From NCBI RefSeq assembly GCF_006539565.1, contig NZ_BJNG01000049.1:1-36608 (forward strand): a stretch of DNA of 36,608 nucleotides. The letters are read 5' to 3'. This document shows positions 15,464 to 23,691 of the stretch, one piece after another. The notes beneath the pieces are model-generated. The model had not been told where the DNA came from and did not search any database. It saw only the letters and a list, made by a program, of their open reading frames with translations. The first letter of the stretch is position 1. Each line of letters starts with the position of its first letter. A program made the translations under genes and the position numbers. The DNA is from Pseudonocardia hydrocarbonoxydans (lineage in GTDB: Bacteria; Actinomycetota; Actinomycetes; Mycobacteriales; Pseudonocardiaceae).

Positions 15464-16685
15464 CCGGGGTGACGGCAGCGTCTACTGGGACGAGGCCCGG
15501 CAGCGCTGGCTGGTCAGCGCGACAGTCGGCTACACCCCGTCCGGCCAGCGGATCAGGCGACGGGCCAGCGGCCGGACCAAGACCGAAGCCCGAGACCGGC
15601 TGAGGGAGATCATCCGCGACCACGAGGACGGGGTGACGGTCTCGGGTGCGAACTCCTACACCGTTGCGCAGGCCGTGACCGACTGGCTCGAGCACGGCCT
15701 CGGCGGTCGGGACCCGAACACCGTCTACACACTGGCCAATCTCGCTCGGCGACACGTCATCCCGGCCCTCGGAGCGCGGAAGCTGCGGGAGCTGTCGGCC
15801 GAGGACGTCGATCGGTGGCTCGCGGGGAAGTCGCGGGTGCTCAGCACGAGCACGGTCGCGCGGGTGAAGTCGATCCTGGCCCGGTCCATCACCCGGGCGC
15901 AGGCCCGGGACAAGGTGAAACGCAACGTCGTGCTGCTGTGCGGCACGCCGACCGGGCGGGGCGGACGGCCGTCGCAGGCACTGACGTTCGACCAGGCGCA
16001 GGCGCTGCTCGACGCAACGCCGGCGACGACGATGGGCGCCTACGTGGTGGTCTCGTTGCTCACCGGTGCTCGGACCGAGGAGCTGCGGGCGCTCACCTGG
16101 AGTCACGTCGACCTGACGGGCGACCCGGACTCGGTCCCGCCCGTGCCGCCGAGCATGCGGGTGTGGCGTTCGGTGCGGGCCGGGGGTGACACCAAGACCC
16201 GCGGATCCCGACGGACCATCGCGCTGCCGGAGCGTTGTGTCGGCGCGCTCGCCGAACACCGAGCCCGGCAGACGACGGCGAGGTCGGCGGTGGGGGAGAG
16301 GTGGATCGACCACGATCTCGTCTTCGCCACCGAGACCGGCACGGCGATGGATGCGGCGAACGTCCGCCGTGACTTCCAGCGCGTGGCCGTTGCCGCCGGC
16401 CTGGACGACCGACGATGGTCGCCTCGGGAGCTCCGCCACAGCTTCGTGTCGCTGTTGTCGGACGGGGGAGTGCCGATCGAGCAGATCGCGCGGCTGATCG
16501 GCCACGCAGGCGGGTCGAAGGTCACCGAGTCCGTGTATCGCAAGCAACTGCGGCCCGTCATCGACGACGGGGCCACCGCGATGAACCGCGTCTTCCCCCG
16601 TCGAGGAGTTAGGCCCTCAGTTAGGCCCTCAGAGGTCCCCAGAACGCCAAGAAGGCCTGGTCAGAATCCCCAGCTGGGGCTCTGA
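15447..16685 (+). CDS. int: Tyrosine site-specific integrase
   Basis: A phage-type tyrosine recombinase. An arm-binding segment (GDGSVYWDEARQRWLVSATV, then RTKTEARDRLREII) comes first, then the core-binding SAM-like domain (about 65-150) and the catalytic domain. Catalytic residues are visible: Arg in LTGARTEELRALTW, His-x-x-Arg-like LRHSFVSLL, His in LIGHAGG and the nucleophile Tyr in TESVYRKQL. No ATG, GTG or TTG lies in frame before 15633, yet the arm-binding domain is intact from about 15447. I therefore propose CTG 15447 (inside the xis end) as the start; GTG 15633 would give a 350-aa protein lacking that domain. The stop lies inside the hairpin preceding the tRNA-derived core. Confidence 0.9.
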   Translation: MTARRSRGDGSVYWDEARQRWLVSATVGYTPSGQRIRRRASGRTKTEARDRLREIIRDHEDGVTVSGANSYTVAQAVTDWLEHGLGGRDPNTVYTLANLARRHVIPALGARKLRELSAEDVDRWLAGKSRVLSTSTVARVKSILARSITRAQARDKVKRNVVLLCGTPTGRGGRPSQALTFDQAQALLDATPATTMGAYVVVSLLTGARTEELRALTWSHVDLTGDPDSVPPVPPSMRVWRSVRAGGDTKTRGSRRTIALPERCVGALAEHRARQTTARSAVGERWIDHDLVFATETGTAMDAANVRRDFQRVAVAAGLDDRRWSPRELRHSFVSLLSDGGVPIEQIARLIGHAGGSKVTESVYRKQLRPVIDDGATAMNRVFPRRGVRPSVRPSEVPRTPRRPGQNPQLGL

Positions 16686-16694
16686 CCAGGCCTT
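16652..16694 (-). terminator. Long hairpin behind the tRNA-derived core
   Basis: AAGGCCTGGTCAGA (16652-16665) and its exact complement (16681-16694) form a 14-bp stem enclosing the palindrome CCCCAGCTGGGG (16668-16679). Read on the minus strand it follows the tRNA CCA end within 3 nt and is followed by CTTCTTGG, as a native tRNA terminator would be. On the plus strand it terminates the integrase gene, whose stop codon lies inside it. Confidence 0.75.
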
Positions 16695-16697
16695 ACG

Positions 16698-16742
16698 TGG
16701 TGGGCGATACAAGGATTGAACTTGTGACCTCTTCCGTGTCAA
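16698..16742 (-). repeat. Attachment-site core: 3' half of tRNA-Val(GAC)
   Basis: On the minus strand these 45 bp read from the anticodon loop (TTGACAC, anticodon GAC at 16738-16740) through the 3' anticodon stem, variable loop, T-arm (ACAAG-TTCAATC-CTTGT) and acceptor end (ATCGCCC-A-CCA). The sequence on the 5' side (GAATTC and beyond) does not form the D-arm or the 5' acceptor strand GGGCGAT, so this is not a functional tRNA. A tRNA 3' half next to an integrase gene is the classic attB/attP core of integrative elements. The normal intact tRNA expected on the integrase side is absent. Confidence 0.85.
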
Positions 16743-17129
16743 GAATTCCGGAGGCGACGCTGACCTGGTGAACCCTGCATCTCCGAGCCTCTTAGGGCCC
16801 GTCGGTGTCCACCGCTGAGCGTCCCGATCCGGCTCGGTAGTCACCCAGTTAGTCACCCCATTGTGGATCTCTGTCGCCGAGCGGGTCAGTTGGCGACCCT
16901 TGGAATCGGACAGGTTCCGGCCGGACGTCATTCTCTATCCTTCACGCATCGAGTTCGGGGATCGGAGCCAGCCAGCTGAAGTATCAACTGGGTGTGCCGA
17001 ACACATGCGCAGCGGTGCGGTGCCGGTGCAGGGCCATCGGGCGGGGCACGACGTGGTCGTTGGGTGGTCATCGCGTGGTCGTCATCGCCGACGTGCGCGG
17101 GCGCGGCCGATGCCAGGGCACTCATCGCC
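16743..17129. other. 387-bp region without a recognisable gene
   Basis: Scrap DNA between the tRNA-derived core and the transposase remnant. All frames are short or biased against coding use, and I recognise no protein. The GC content is lower near 16850-16950. It should have contained the 5' half of the tRNA-Val but does not, so it probably derives from another inserted element or from a deletion join. Confidence 0.5.
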
Positions 17130-17313
17130 GCCGCTCCCTGCGCACCAGCGGCGTGGTCGCCTCGATGGGCAGCATCGGCGACGCTTTCGACAACGCCAAG
17201 GCGGAGAGCTTCTTCGCCACGCTCAAAGAACAGCTTCTCTATCGAAAAGCTGGCCGACCCGGCACGAACTCGAGATGGAGGTGTTCTCCTTCATCAAAGG
17301 CTCTACAACCCCC
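17130..17313 (+). pseudogene. IS3-family transposase (OrfB) C-terminal remnant
   Basis: The segment reads SGVVASMGSIGDAFDNAKAE and SFFATLKEQLLYRK, then with a frameshift SWPTRHELEMEVFSFI-type sequence, then a second shift to LYNP. This is the end of the rve integrase domain of IS3-family OrfB, including the catalytic Glu region (NAKAESFFATLK). The N-terminal part, both inverted repeats and the final RRRHS segment are missing. It stops abruptly at about 17313, where the truncated xdhC begins on the opposite strand, so the IS or its remnant was involved in the deletion. Confidence 0.85.
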
Positions 17314-17505
17314 CTGGCCCAGCTCGTAGACCGCGCCCTCGACGCAGCCGCCGGACACGCTGCCCACGGCCTCGCCGTCGGGGCCGATGAGCATCGAGGC
17401 GCCGGGCTGGCGGGGGGCGGAGCTGTAGGTGCCGACGACGGTGGCGAGCGCGGCGGTCTCGCTGCTCTTCCACCATCCGGCGAGCTGATCCACCACGTCA
17501 CGCAT
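17314..17505 (-). pseudogene. XdhC/CoxF-family protein, N-terminal fragment truncated at an IS3 remnant
   Basis: Starting at the ATG at 17505 behind a strong GGAGGAGGT site, 64 residues match the N-terminus of XdhC/CoxF proteins: ALATVVGTYSSAPRQPGASM, then GSVSGGCVEGAVYELG with the conserved Cys. After 17314 the sequence is transposase-derived and the Rossmann domain is gone. XdhC proteins bind molybdenum cofactor and help its sulfuration and insertion; CoxF is the family member encoded after CoxD-CoxE in CODH operons. The gene lies after CoxE, as expected for coxF, but behind a strong hairpin. This copy cannot be functional. Confidence 0.85.
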
Positions 17506-17643
17506 CGCGCACCTCCTCCTCGATCGCCTCGTCCGTCGGCGTCCGGCGGAGTTCTCCGCACGGGGCCCCGGTACCGATGCCGATGCACCGGTGTCGGCGG
17601 CGTCCCGTTTCATGATCGACACTAGGTCGGCCGGCCGCCCGCG

Positions 17644-17679
17644 CGGATCCCCCGCCGCGGGGGACCGGCGGGGGATCCG
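17644..17679. terminator. Strong 13-bp hairpin between coxE and the xdhC fragment
   Basis: CGGATCCCCCGCC (17644-17656) pairs perfectly with 17667-17679 around a 10-nt loop. It lies about 65 nt after the CoxE stop on the minus strand and would reduce or end transcription before the truncated xdhC. There is no U-tract, which is common for actinobacterial terminators. A role as an RNA-stability or attenuation element is also possible. Confidence 0.6.
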
Positions 17680-17742
17680 TCGCCGACCGCGACCGGGACC
17701 GGGTTCGGGCGGCCGGGAGCGGGCGGGCCTCGCCCCGGGCGG

Positions 17743-18936
17743 TCATCGGCTCGCCGCACCACCCGCCGCCGGAGCGGCGAGCGCCCCGAGCAGCTCGTCG
17801 AGAGCGTCGAGGCTGTGCGCGCTGACCACCGCGTCGCAGTACGGCCAGGCCGCCGCCATGCCGCCGACGAGGGGCGCGAAATCGGGATGGCGGGTGCGCG
17901 GGTTCGCCCACACGATCCGGTGCGCCACCCGCGACAACCGGGCCATCTCCCGACCGAGCAGGACGCTGTCCCCGGTGTCCCACCCGTCGGAGAGGATCAG
18001 CACGACGGCGCCACGGGCCATCCCACGCCGGCCGTGCAGGTCGTTGAACCGGCGCAGCGACTCCCCGATCCTGGTGCCGCCCGACCAGTCGGGGGCCAAC
18101 GCGGTGGCCCGGTCGATGGCGACCGCGGGGCTGGTCCGGGCCAGTGCCCTGGTCAACCGGGTCAGCTCGGTGGCGAAGACGAACACCTCGGTCCCCTGGG
18201 CGCCGGCCGCGCAGTACAGCAGCTGGATCAACGCCCTGGCGTAGGGGTCCATCGACGCCGAGATGTCGCACAGCGCCACGAGCCGGCGGTGGCGGGGGCG
18301 CCGGGTCCGCCTCGCCAGGCGCACCGGTTCCCCCGCGGTGCGCAGGGCGGTGCGCAGGGTGGCGCGCAGGTCCACGCGGCCACCGTGCGCGCTCGGCCGG
18401 GTCCGCCGGGTCCGGCGCAGCGGGGTGACCACCCGCAGCGCCCGCATGGCGTCGGCGAGCATCGCCAGCTCCCGCGACGTCAGCTCCGCGAAGTCGCGTC
18501 CGCCGAACCGTTCTCGCGCCGACGCCAGCAGCGGCGCGGCCACCTCCCGCGGTGGCCCGGTTGAGCCCTCGGCCCGGCCGGCGGACGTCGTCAGCCGGGA
18601 CCCGGTCCCGGTCGAGCCCCGGGTCGCCGGGGCCTGTGCGCCGCCCGGGCCGGCCGGGTCGGCGGCCGGGTCGCCGCCGCGCGGGCCGGCCGGGTCGACC
18701 AGGCCCTCGAACACCGCGGCGAAGACCGCGTCGAGAACGGCCACCTGATCCGGGTCGGAGACCAGGGTGGTCACGGCGCAGTGGTGCAGCCGGGTCGTCG
18801 TCGACGGCGTCACCTCCACCACGGCCCGGGCGAACCGCGCGGCCCGATCCGGACCGACCGGCAGCCCGGCCTCGCGGCAGGCCGCGGCGAACCGCGCCAC
18901 GAGAGCGGGCAGGTCGGTCCGGGCGGGCTCAGCCAT
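17743..18936 (-). CDS. coxE: VWA-domain CODH maturation protein CoxE (copy 1)
   Basis: A 397-aa cytoplasmic protein. The N-terminal half is helical with a Pro/Gly-rich insert (about 88-125) and an Arg-rich segment (RRTRRTRPS). The C-terminal half is a von Willebrand A domain whose metal-ion-dependent adhesion site begins DISASM (Asp224), followed by WSGGTRIGESL and LILSDGWDTGD. In Oligotropha (Afipia) carboxidovorans CoxE works with the AAA+ ATPase CoxD in building the Cu-S-Mo site of CoxL. It overlaps the coxD stop by 8 bp and belongs to the left cox operon. Confidence 0.88.
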   Translation of the reverse strand: MAEPARTDLPALVARFAAACREAGLPVGPDRAARFARAVVEVTPSTTTRLHHCAVTTLVSDPDQVAVLDAVFAAVFEGLVDPAGPRGGDPAADPAGPGGAQAPATRGSTGTGSRLTTSAGRAEGSTGPPREVAAPLLASARERFGGRDFAELTSRELAMLADAMRALRVVTPLRRTRRTRPSAHGGRVDLRATLRTALRTAGEPVRLARRTRRPRHRRLVALCDISASMDPYARALIQLLYCAAGAQGTEVFVFATELTRLTRALARTSPAVAIDRATALAPDWSGGTRIGESLRRFNDLHGRRGMARGAVVLILSDGWDTGDSVLLGREMARLSRVAHRIVWANPRTRHPDFAPLVGGMAAAWPYCDAVVSAHSLDALDELLGALAAPAAGGAASR

Positions 18937-19822
18937 GGCGCAGGAGGGTGTCGAGCCCGGCCCGCCGGACGGCGTCGATGTCCTCGTCGTACTTCAGCGC
19001 GGCGCCGAGCGTGCGCCCGACCGCCGCCTCGTCGAGCTCGCTCACCCCGAGCACCTCCAGCGCGGTGGTCCAGCTGATCGCCTCCGCGATCCCGGGTCGT
19101 TTCTGCAGCTCCAGCCCCCGCAGCCGGTGCACGGCGATCGCCACCTGGCGGGCCAGCCAGCCGCCGGCCGCCGGCACCCGCCGACGCACGATCTCCTCGA
19201 CCCGCGCGGTGTCGGGGTAGGCGATCCAGTGGTAGAGGCAGCGGCGCTTCAGGGCGTCGTGCAGGTCGCGGGTGCGGTTGGAGGTCAGCAGGACCACCGG
19301 TGGCACGGTCGCGCGGCGGGTGCCCAGCTCGGGGATCGTGACCGAGGCCTCGGCCAGTGCCTCGAACAGGAACGCCTCGAACTCGTCGTCGGCGCGGTCG
19401 ACCTCGTCCACGAGCAGCACCGCAGGCGCGGGCCCCGGATGGGAGATCGCCGCCAGCAGCGGACGGACCAGCAGGTACTCGTCGGTGAACAGGTCCGCCT
19501 CGGCGAGGTCGGCGCCGCGGGCCTCGGCCAGTCGGATGGCCAGCAGCTGCCGTGGGTAGTTCCACTCGTAGATCGTCTCCGCCGCGGTGAGCCCCTCGTA
19601 GCACTGCACCCGCAGCAGCGGGGAGCCCACCGCGGCGGCCAGCGCCGTCGCGGCGTGCGTCTTGCCGACCCCCGGCTCGCCCTCCAGCAGGATCGGCTGC
19701 CGCATCCGCACGGCCAGGAACAGGGCGGTGGCCAGAGCGTCGTCGGCGAGGTAGCCGGACTCGTCCAGCGCCCGACGCAGGTCGTCGGGGCCGGTGAAGT
19801 CCGGGACCGGCTGCGGTGTCAC
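18929..19822 (-). CDS. coxD: MoxR/CoxD AAA+ ATPase (copy 1)
   Basis: A 297-aa MoxR-type ATPase with Walker A GEPGVGKT (48-55), Walker B VLLVDEVDRAD, sensor 1 around VLLTSNRTRDLHDALKRRC and an arginine-finger region. CoxD is an ATP-dependent chaperone-like factor needed for the bimetallic cofactor of CODH. The GTG at 19822 overlaps the XdhC-YHS stop as GTGA and is preferred; the open frame back to 19864 would cost a 46-bp overlap. It is followed directly by coxE, the usual MoxR-VWA partner pairing. Confidence 0.9.
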   Translation of the reverse strand: MTPQPVPDFTGPDDLRRALDESGYLADDALATALFLAVRMRQPILLEGEPGVGKTHAATALAAAVGSPLLRVQCYEGLTAAETIYEWNYPRQLLAIRLAEARGADLAEADLFTDEYLLVRPLLAAISHPGPAPAVLLVDEVDRADDEFEAFLFEALAEASVTIPELGTRRATVPPVVLLTSNRTRDLHDALKRRCLYHWIAYPDTARVEEIVRRRVPAAGGWLARQVAIAVHRLRGLELQKRPGIAEAISWTTALEVLGVSELDEAAVGRTLGAALKYDEDIDAVRRAGLDTLLRHG

Positions 19823-20790
19823 GTGCGGAAACGCTGCGGATCGTCGAGGAACGCCTGCCGGCATCCCGTCCCGCAGAAGTAGACCGTCGTGGCACCGTGC
19901 CGGGCGGAGATGCTCGCCGGGGTCATCGCGACGTCCATTCCGCAGACCGGGTCCACGGCGACCTCCACCGACCCCTCCACGGCGTGGACGTGGGTGCTGC
20001 TGCCCTCCTCGCCCGTGGACCCGCCCGATGACGTCGGTTCGGTCCCCTCGGGAGCGTGCACCCGCGGCCGGTGCGCCACGATCTCCGCGAACACCGTCAG
20101 CGCGATCTCCGGCGCGGTCCGCGCGCCGATGTCCAGCCCGGCCGGGGCGTGCACGCGCTCCAGATCGGGCTCCGGCACACCCATCGCGGCGAGCTCCTCG
20201 CGCACCCCCGCCGACCGGCGCCTGCTCGCGACCAGCGCGACGTAGGGCACACCCGCCTTCAGCGCGGCCGCGAGCACCGCGGCCTCGTCACGGCCGTGCG
20301 AGGCCACGACCACCGCGGAGGTGTCCGGCGGGATCGGCGCGGCCGGGTCGACCGCAGGACGGACGTCCCAGTCCAGGGCGTGCCCGACCCGGGCCAACGC
20401 CCGTGCGACCGGGGCCTCCCCGTGCACGTACACCAGCGCGGCCGGGACCATCGCCTCCAGGAAGATCTCCAGGGTGCCCCCGGACAGGCAGGGGTTGCCC
20501 ACGGTGCGCGCCCCCTCCTGGTCGGGCGCGTCGGAGTCGCCGGAGCGCGGGGTGATCCGCAGCAGTCCGGACTCACCCGCCTGGAGCAGCCGCAGGCTCT
20601 CCAGGCGCACGGTCGACTCCGCGCACACGCCGCCGACGAAGCCGTCGATCGTCCCGTCGGCGAGCACCAGTGCGCAGTCACCCGGCTTGGCGCTCGTCGG
20701 GCGCTCCGCCCGCACGACCGTGGCCAACACGAACGGCGTGCGCCCGGTGCGCAACCCGTCGACTCGGGAGAGCAGGTCTGCTCGTGTCAT
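19819..20790 (-). CDS. XdhC/CoxI-family molybdenum-cofactor maturation protein with C-terminal YHS domain
   Basis: A 323-aa protein. It has an XdhC/CoxI N-terminal domain (FVLATVVRAERPTSAKPGDC, FVGGVCAESTVRLE), a Rossmann-like XdhC_C domain (AALVYVHGEAPVARALARVG, VVVASHGRDEAA, ASRRR, DIGARTAPEIA), an acidic/Ser linker, then a YHS domain (DPVCGMDV to VYFCGTGCRQAFLDDPQRF). YHS modules carry Cys residues that bind metal ions. XdhC-type proteins bind Moco and promote its sulfuration and insertion into hydroxylases, so the YHS module could handle copper for the Cu-S-Mo site; that is inference. The ATG at 20790 lies 4 nt after the coxL stop. Confidence 0.85.
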   Translation of the reverse strand: MTRADLLSRVDGLRTGRTPFVLATVVRAERPTSAKPGDCALVLADGTIDGFVGGVCAESTVRLESLRLLQAGESGLLRITPRSGDSDAPDQEGARTVGNPCLSGGTLEIFLEAMVPAALVYVHGEAPVARALARVGHALDWDVRPAVDPAAPIPPDTSAVVVASHGRDEAAVLAAALKAGVPYVALVASRRRSAGVREELAAMGVPEPDLERVHAPAGLDIGARTAPEIALTVFAEIVAHRPRVHAPEGTEPTSSGGSTGEEGSSTHVHAVEGSVEVAVDPVCGMDVAMTPASISARHGATTVYFCGTGCRQAFLDDPQRFRT

Positions 20791-20794
20791 GTCG

Positions 20795-23221
20795 TCATCC
20801 AATAGCGAGATCGGTTCGGAGCGGCCGGCCCTGGATGGCCGACCACACGTGGGCAGGGGTGAGCGGCATGTCGGCATGCCGGACCCCGATGGCGTCGAGC
20901 ACCGCGTTCACGACAGCGGCCGGGGACCCGACGGTCGCCGACTCGCCGATGCCCTTGGCGCCGATGGGATGGTGCGGCGACGGGGTCACCGTCTTCCCCA
21001 GCTCCCACGAGGGGCACTCCATGGACGTGGGAAGGAGGTAGTCCATGAACGACGCGCCGAGATGGTTGCCGTCCGTGTCGAAGGCCATGACCTCCATCAG
21101 CGCCATCCCGATCCCGTCGGCGAGGCCGCCGTGCACCTGCCCCTCGACGATGGCCGGATTGATCCGCACCCCGCAGTCGTCCACCGCCACGAACCGGCGG
21201 ACCGTGACCTGCCCGGTGCCCGGATCGACGTCGACGACGCAGAGGTACGCGCCGAACGGGAACGTCAGGTTGGGCGGGTTGTAGACGCAGGTGGCGTCGA
21301 GCTGCCCCTCGACCCCCTCGGGCAGCTCCAGTCCGGAGTGGGCCGCGAGGGCGATCTCACCGATGCCGACCCCGGCCGCCCGGTCGCCGCGCACGTGGAA
21401 CCGGCCCTTGTCCCACACCAGGTCGTCGGCGGAGACCTCCAGCATCGCCGCGGCGACCAGCCGGGCCCGCTCGCGCACCTTGCGGGCCGCCATCACGGCG
21501 GCGGCACCGGAGACGGGGGTGGACCGCGAGCCGTAGGTGCCCAGGCCGAACGGGGTGCGATCGGTGTCGCCCTCGATGACCTCGATGTCGTCCGGTGAGA
21601 TCCCGAGCTCCTCGGACACGATCTGGGCGAACGTCGTCTCGTGGCCCTGTCCCTGCGACATGCACGACAGCCGGAGCTCCGCCGATCCGGTCGGGTGCAC
21701 CCGCAGCTCGGCGGCGTCGGCCATCCCGAACCCACCGATGTCCATGTCCTTGCGCGGGCCGGCCCCGACGGCCTCGGTGAAGAAGGACAGGCCGATGCCC
21801 ATCACGGTGCCCTCGCCGGTCTCGGCCCGCGTCCGGCGGCCGCGCGCCTGCTCACGACGCAGCTCGTCGTAGCCGGCCATCTCCAGGGCCAGCTCGAAGG
21901 CCCGCGGGTAGTCGCCGGAGTCGTACTCCCATCCCGTGGCGCACCGGTAGGGGAACTGCTCGGGTCGCAGCAGGTTGCGTCGGCGCACCTCGGCCGCGTC
22001 GAGACCGAGGTCGAACGCCAGCACGTCGACCAGGCGCTCGACCAGGTAGGACGCCTCGGTGATCCGGAACGAGCATGCGTAGGCGACCCCGCCGGGCGCC
22101 TTGTTGGTGTAGACACCGCGGACCGTGCAGTGCGCGGCGGGCACCGAGTACGAACCGGTGAAGATGTGGAAGAAGCCGGCCGGGAACTTCGACGGCTGCG
22201 AGGTCCCGTTGAACGCGCCGTGGTCGGCGAGCACCTGCACCCGCAGCCCCTGTATCCGCCCGTCGCGGGTGGCCGCGATCTCCCCCCGCATGTGGAAGTC
22301 ACGCGCGAAGGAGGTGCTCATCAGGTTCTCCGAGCGGTCCTCGGTCCACTTGACCGGCGCTCCGGTGATGCTCGTGGCGATCACGGCGCAGAGGTAGCCG
22401 GGGTAGATCGCCACCTTGTTGCCGAATCCGCCACCGATGTCCGGGGAGATGATCCGGATCCGGTTCTCGGGGATGCCGATGATCCCCGAGTAGAGGGCGC
22501 GGTGGGCGTGCGGGGCCTGCGCCGTGGCGTAGACGACGAGCCGGCCGCTGACCGGGTCGAGGTCGGCGACGATCCCGCACGTCTCCAGCGGCGCCGGATG
22601 CACCCGCGGGTAGAGCATCTCGCACGAGCTGACGTGCTCGGCGGCGGCGAATGCCGCCTCCGTCGCCGCTGCGTCACCGGCCTCCCAGTCGAAGATGTGG
22701 TTGTCGGTGCGGCCGGGGATCTCGTCGCGGATCACCGGGGCGTCCGGTGCGAGTGCCCGGTGGGCGTCGATGACCGGCTCGAGCGGTTCGTACTCCACCT
22801 CGATCAGGCTCAGCGCGTCGCGGGCGGCGTAGCGGTCCTCGGCGACGACGAACGCGACCTCCTGCCCCTGGTAGCGCACCTTGTCGGTGGCGAGTACCGC
22901 CGCGACGTCGTGGGACAGCGTGGGGATCCAGGCCATCCCGCGACGTTCCAGGTCCGCCCCGGTGATCACGGCACGCACCTTCGGGTGCGACTCGGCCCCG
23001 CCGGTGTCGATCGAGAGGATCCGCGCGTGCGCGTACGGGCTGCGCAGCACGGCGCCGTGCAACATGCCCGGCAACCGGATGTCGTCGACGAACCGCCCAC
23101 GGCCGCGGAGGAACCTCGCGTCCTCCTTGCGCACCATGTTCCCGTGCCCCATGGGCGAGGCGTGCCCGGCGAACGGGTCGGGCCGGCGACCGGACGTCCC
23201 CGGCGTCAGTGCGGCGGTCAT
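20795..23221 (-). CDS. coxL: Form I CO dehydrogenase large subunit CoxL (left operon, AYACSFR variant)
   Basis: An 808-aa molybdenum hydroxylase large subunit oxidising CO to CO2 at a Mo-Cu centre. Family motifs are present: GQEVAFVVAEDRYAARDA, AQAPHAHR, DIGGGFGNKV, GQGHETTFAQ, VDDCGVRINP and GAKGIGE with the catalytic Glu. The active-site loop reads VAYACSFR, with Cys383 matching the Cu-binding Cys388 of O. carboxidovorans. This fits the form I AYxCSFR rule, but the residue before Cys is Ala rather than the usual Arg. The M-S-L order is also form I. The ATG at 23221 overlaps coxS as ATGA. Confidence 0.93.
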   Translation of the reverse strand: MTAALTPGTSGRRPDPFAGHASPMGHGNMVRKEDARFLRGRGRFVDDIRLPGMLHGAVLRSPYAHARILSIDTGGAESHPKVRAVITGADLERRGMAWIPTLSHDVAAVLATDKVRYQGQEVAFVVAEDRYAARDALSLIEVEYEPLEPVIDAHRALAPDAPVIRDEIPGRTDNHIFDWEAGDAAATEAAFAAAEHVSSCEMLYPRVHPAPLETCGIVADLDPVSGRLVVYATAQAPHAHRALYSGIIGIPENRIRIISPDIGGGFGNKVAIYPGYLCAVIATSITGAPVKWTEDRSENLMSTSFARDFHMRGEIAATRDGRIQGLRVQVLADHGAFNGTSQPSKFPAGFFHIFTGSYSVPAAHCTVRGVYTNKAPGGVAYACSFRITEASYLVERLVDVLAFDLGLDAAEVRRRNLLRPEQFPYRCATGWEYDSGDYPRAFELALEMAGYDELRREQARGRRTRAETGEGTVMGIGLSFFTEAVGAGPRKDMDIGGFGMADAAELRVHPTGSAELRLSCMSQGQGHETTFAQIVSEELGISPDDIEVIEGDTDRTPFGLGTYGSRSTPVSGAAAVMAARKVRERARLVAAAMLEVSADDLVWDKGRFHVRGDRAAGVGIGEIALAAHSGLELPEGVEGQLDATCVYNPPNLTFPFGAYLCVVDVDPGTGQVTVRRFVAVDDCGVRINPAIVEGQVHGGLADGIGMALMEVMAFDTDGNHLGASFMDYLLPTSMECPSWELGKTVTPSPHHPIGAKGIGESATVGSPAAVVNAVLDAIGVRHADMPLTPAHVWSAIQGRPLRTDLAIG

Positions 23222-23691
23222 CCCGCCGCCCTCTCGGACTCGGCGGCGTGCCGGATCGACCGGACGATGTTCTCGTAGCCGGTACACCGGCAGGTCTGGC
23301 CGCTGATCGCCTCGCGGATCTCCACGTCGGACGGGTCCGGGAGCCGGTCGAGCAGCCAGCGCGCGGTCATGAGCATCCCCGGTGTGCAGAAGCCGCACTG
23401 GAGGCCGTGACACAGCGCGAAGGAGACCTGCAGCTGGTCGAGCTCGCCACCGCGGCGCTCCAGGCCTTCGACCGTCCGTACCGAGCTACCGCTCGCCATC
23501 ACGGCGAGCACCGTGCACGACTTCACCGGCACCCGGTCCAGCCAGACGGTGCAGGCCCCGCAGTTCGAGGTGTCGCAGCCCCAGTGGGTACCGGTCAGCC
23601 CCAGCTCGTCGCGCAGCAGGTGCACCAGGAGCAGGCGGGGCTCCACGTCCCGGATGTAGTCCTGGTCGTTCACGGTGACGGTGACCCTCAT
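23218..23691 (-). CDS. coxS: CO dehydrogenase small subunit CoxS (left operon)
   Basis: A 157-aa protein with two [2Fe-2S] clusters. The N-terminal plant-ferredoxin-like domain has CDTSNCGACTVWLD and a fourth Cys in VKSCTVL. The C-terminal helical domain has CGFCTPGML and CRCTGY. It passes electrons from the CoxL Mo site to the CoxM FAD. Its ATG at 23691 directly follows the coxM stop (23692-23694) and its stop overlaps coxL, so the three subunits are made together. Confidence 0.95.
   Translation of the reverse strand: MRVTVTVNDQDYIRDVEPRLLLVHLLRDELGLTGTHWGCDTSNCGACTVWLDRVPVKSCTVLAVMASGSSVRTVEGLERRGGELDQLQVSFALCHGLQCGFCTPGMLMTARWLLDRLPDPSDVEIREAISGQTCRCTGYENIVRSIRHAAESERAAG

Noticed and set aside
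16698..16742. A complete tRNA-Val gene
   Set aside because: Only the anticodon loop through CCA is present; the D-arm and 5' acceptor strand cannot be found in the adjoining bases.
21641..23278. Plus-strand open frame of 545 codons opposite coxL (left operon)
   Set aside because: An antisense shadow of a clear CODH large-subunit gene with no recognisable domain.
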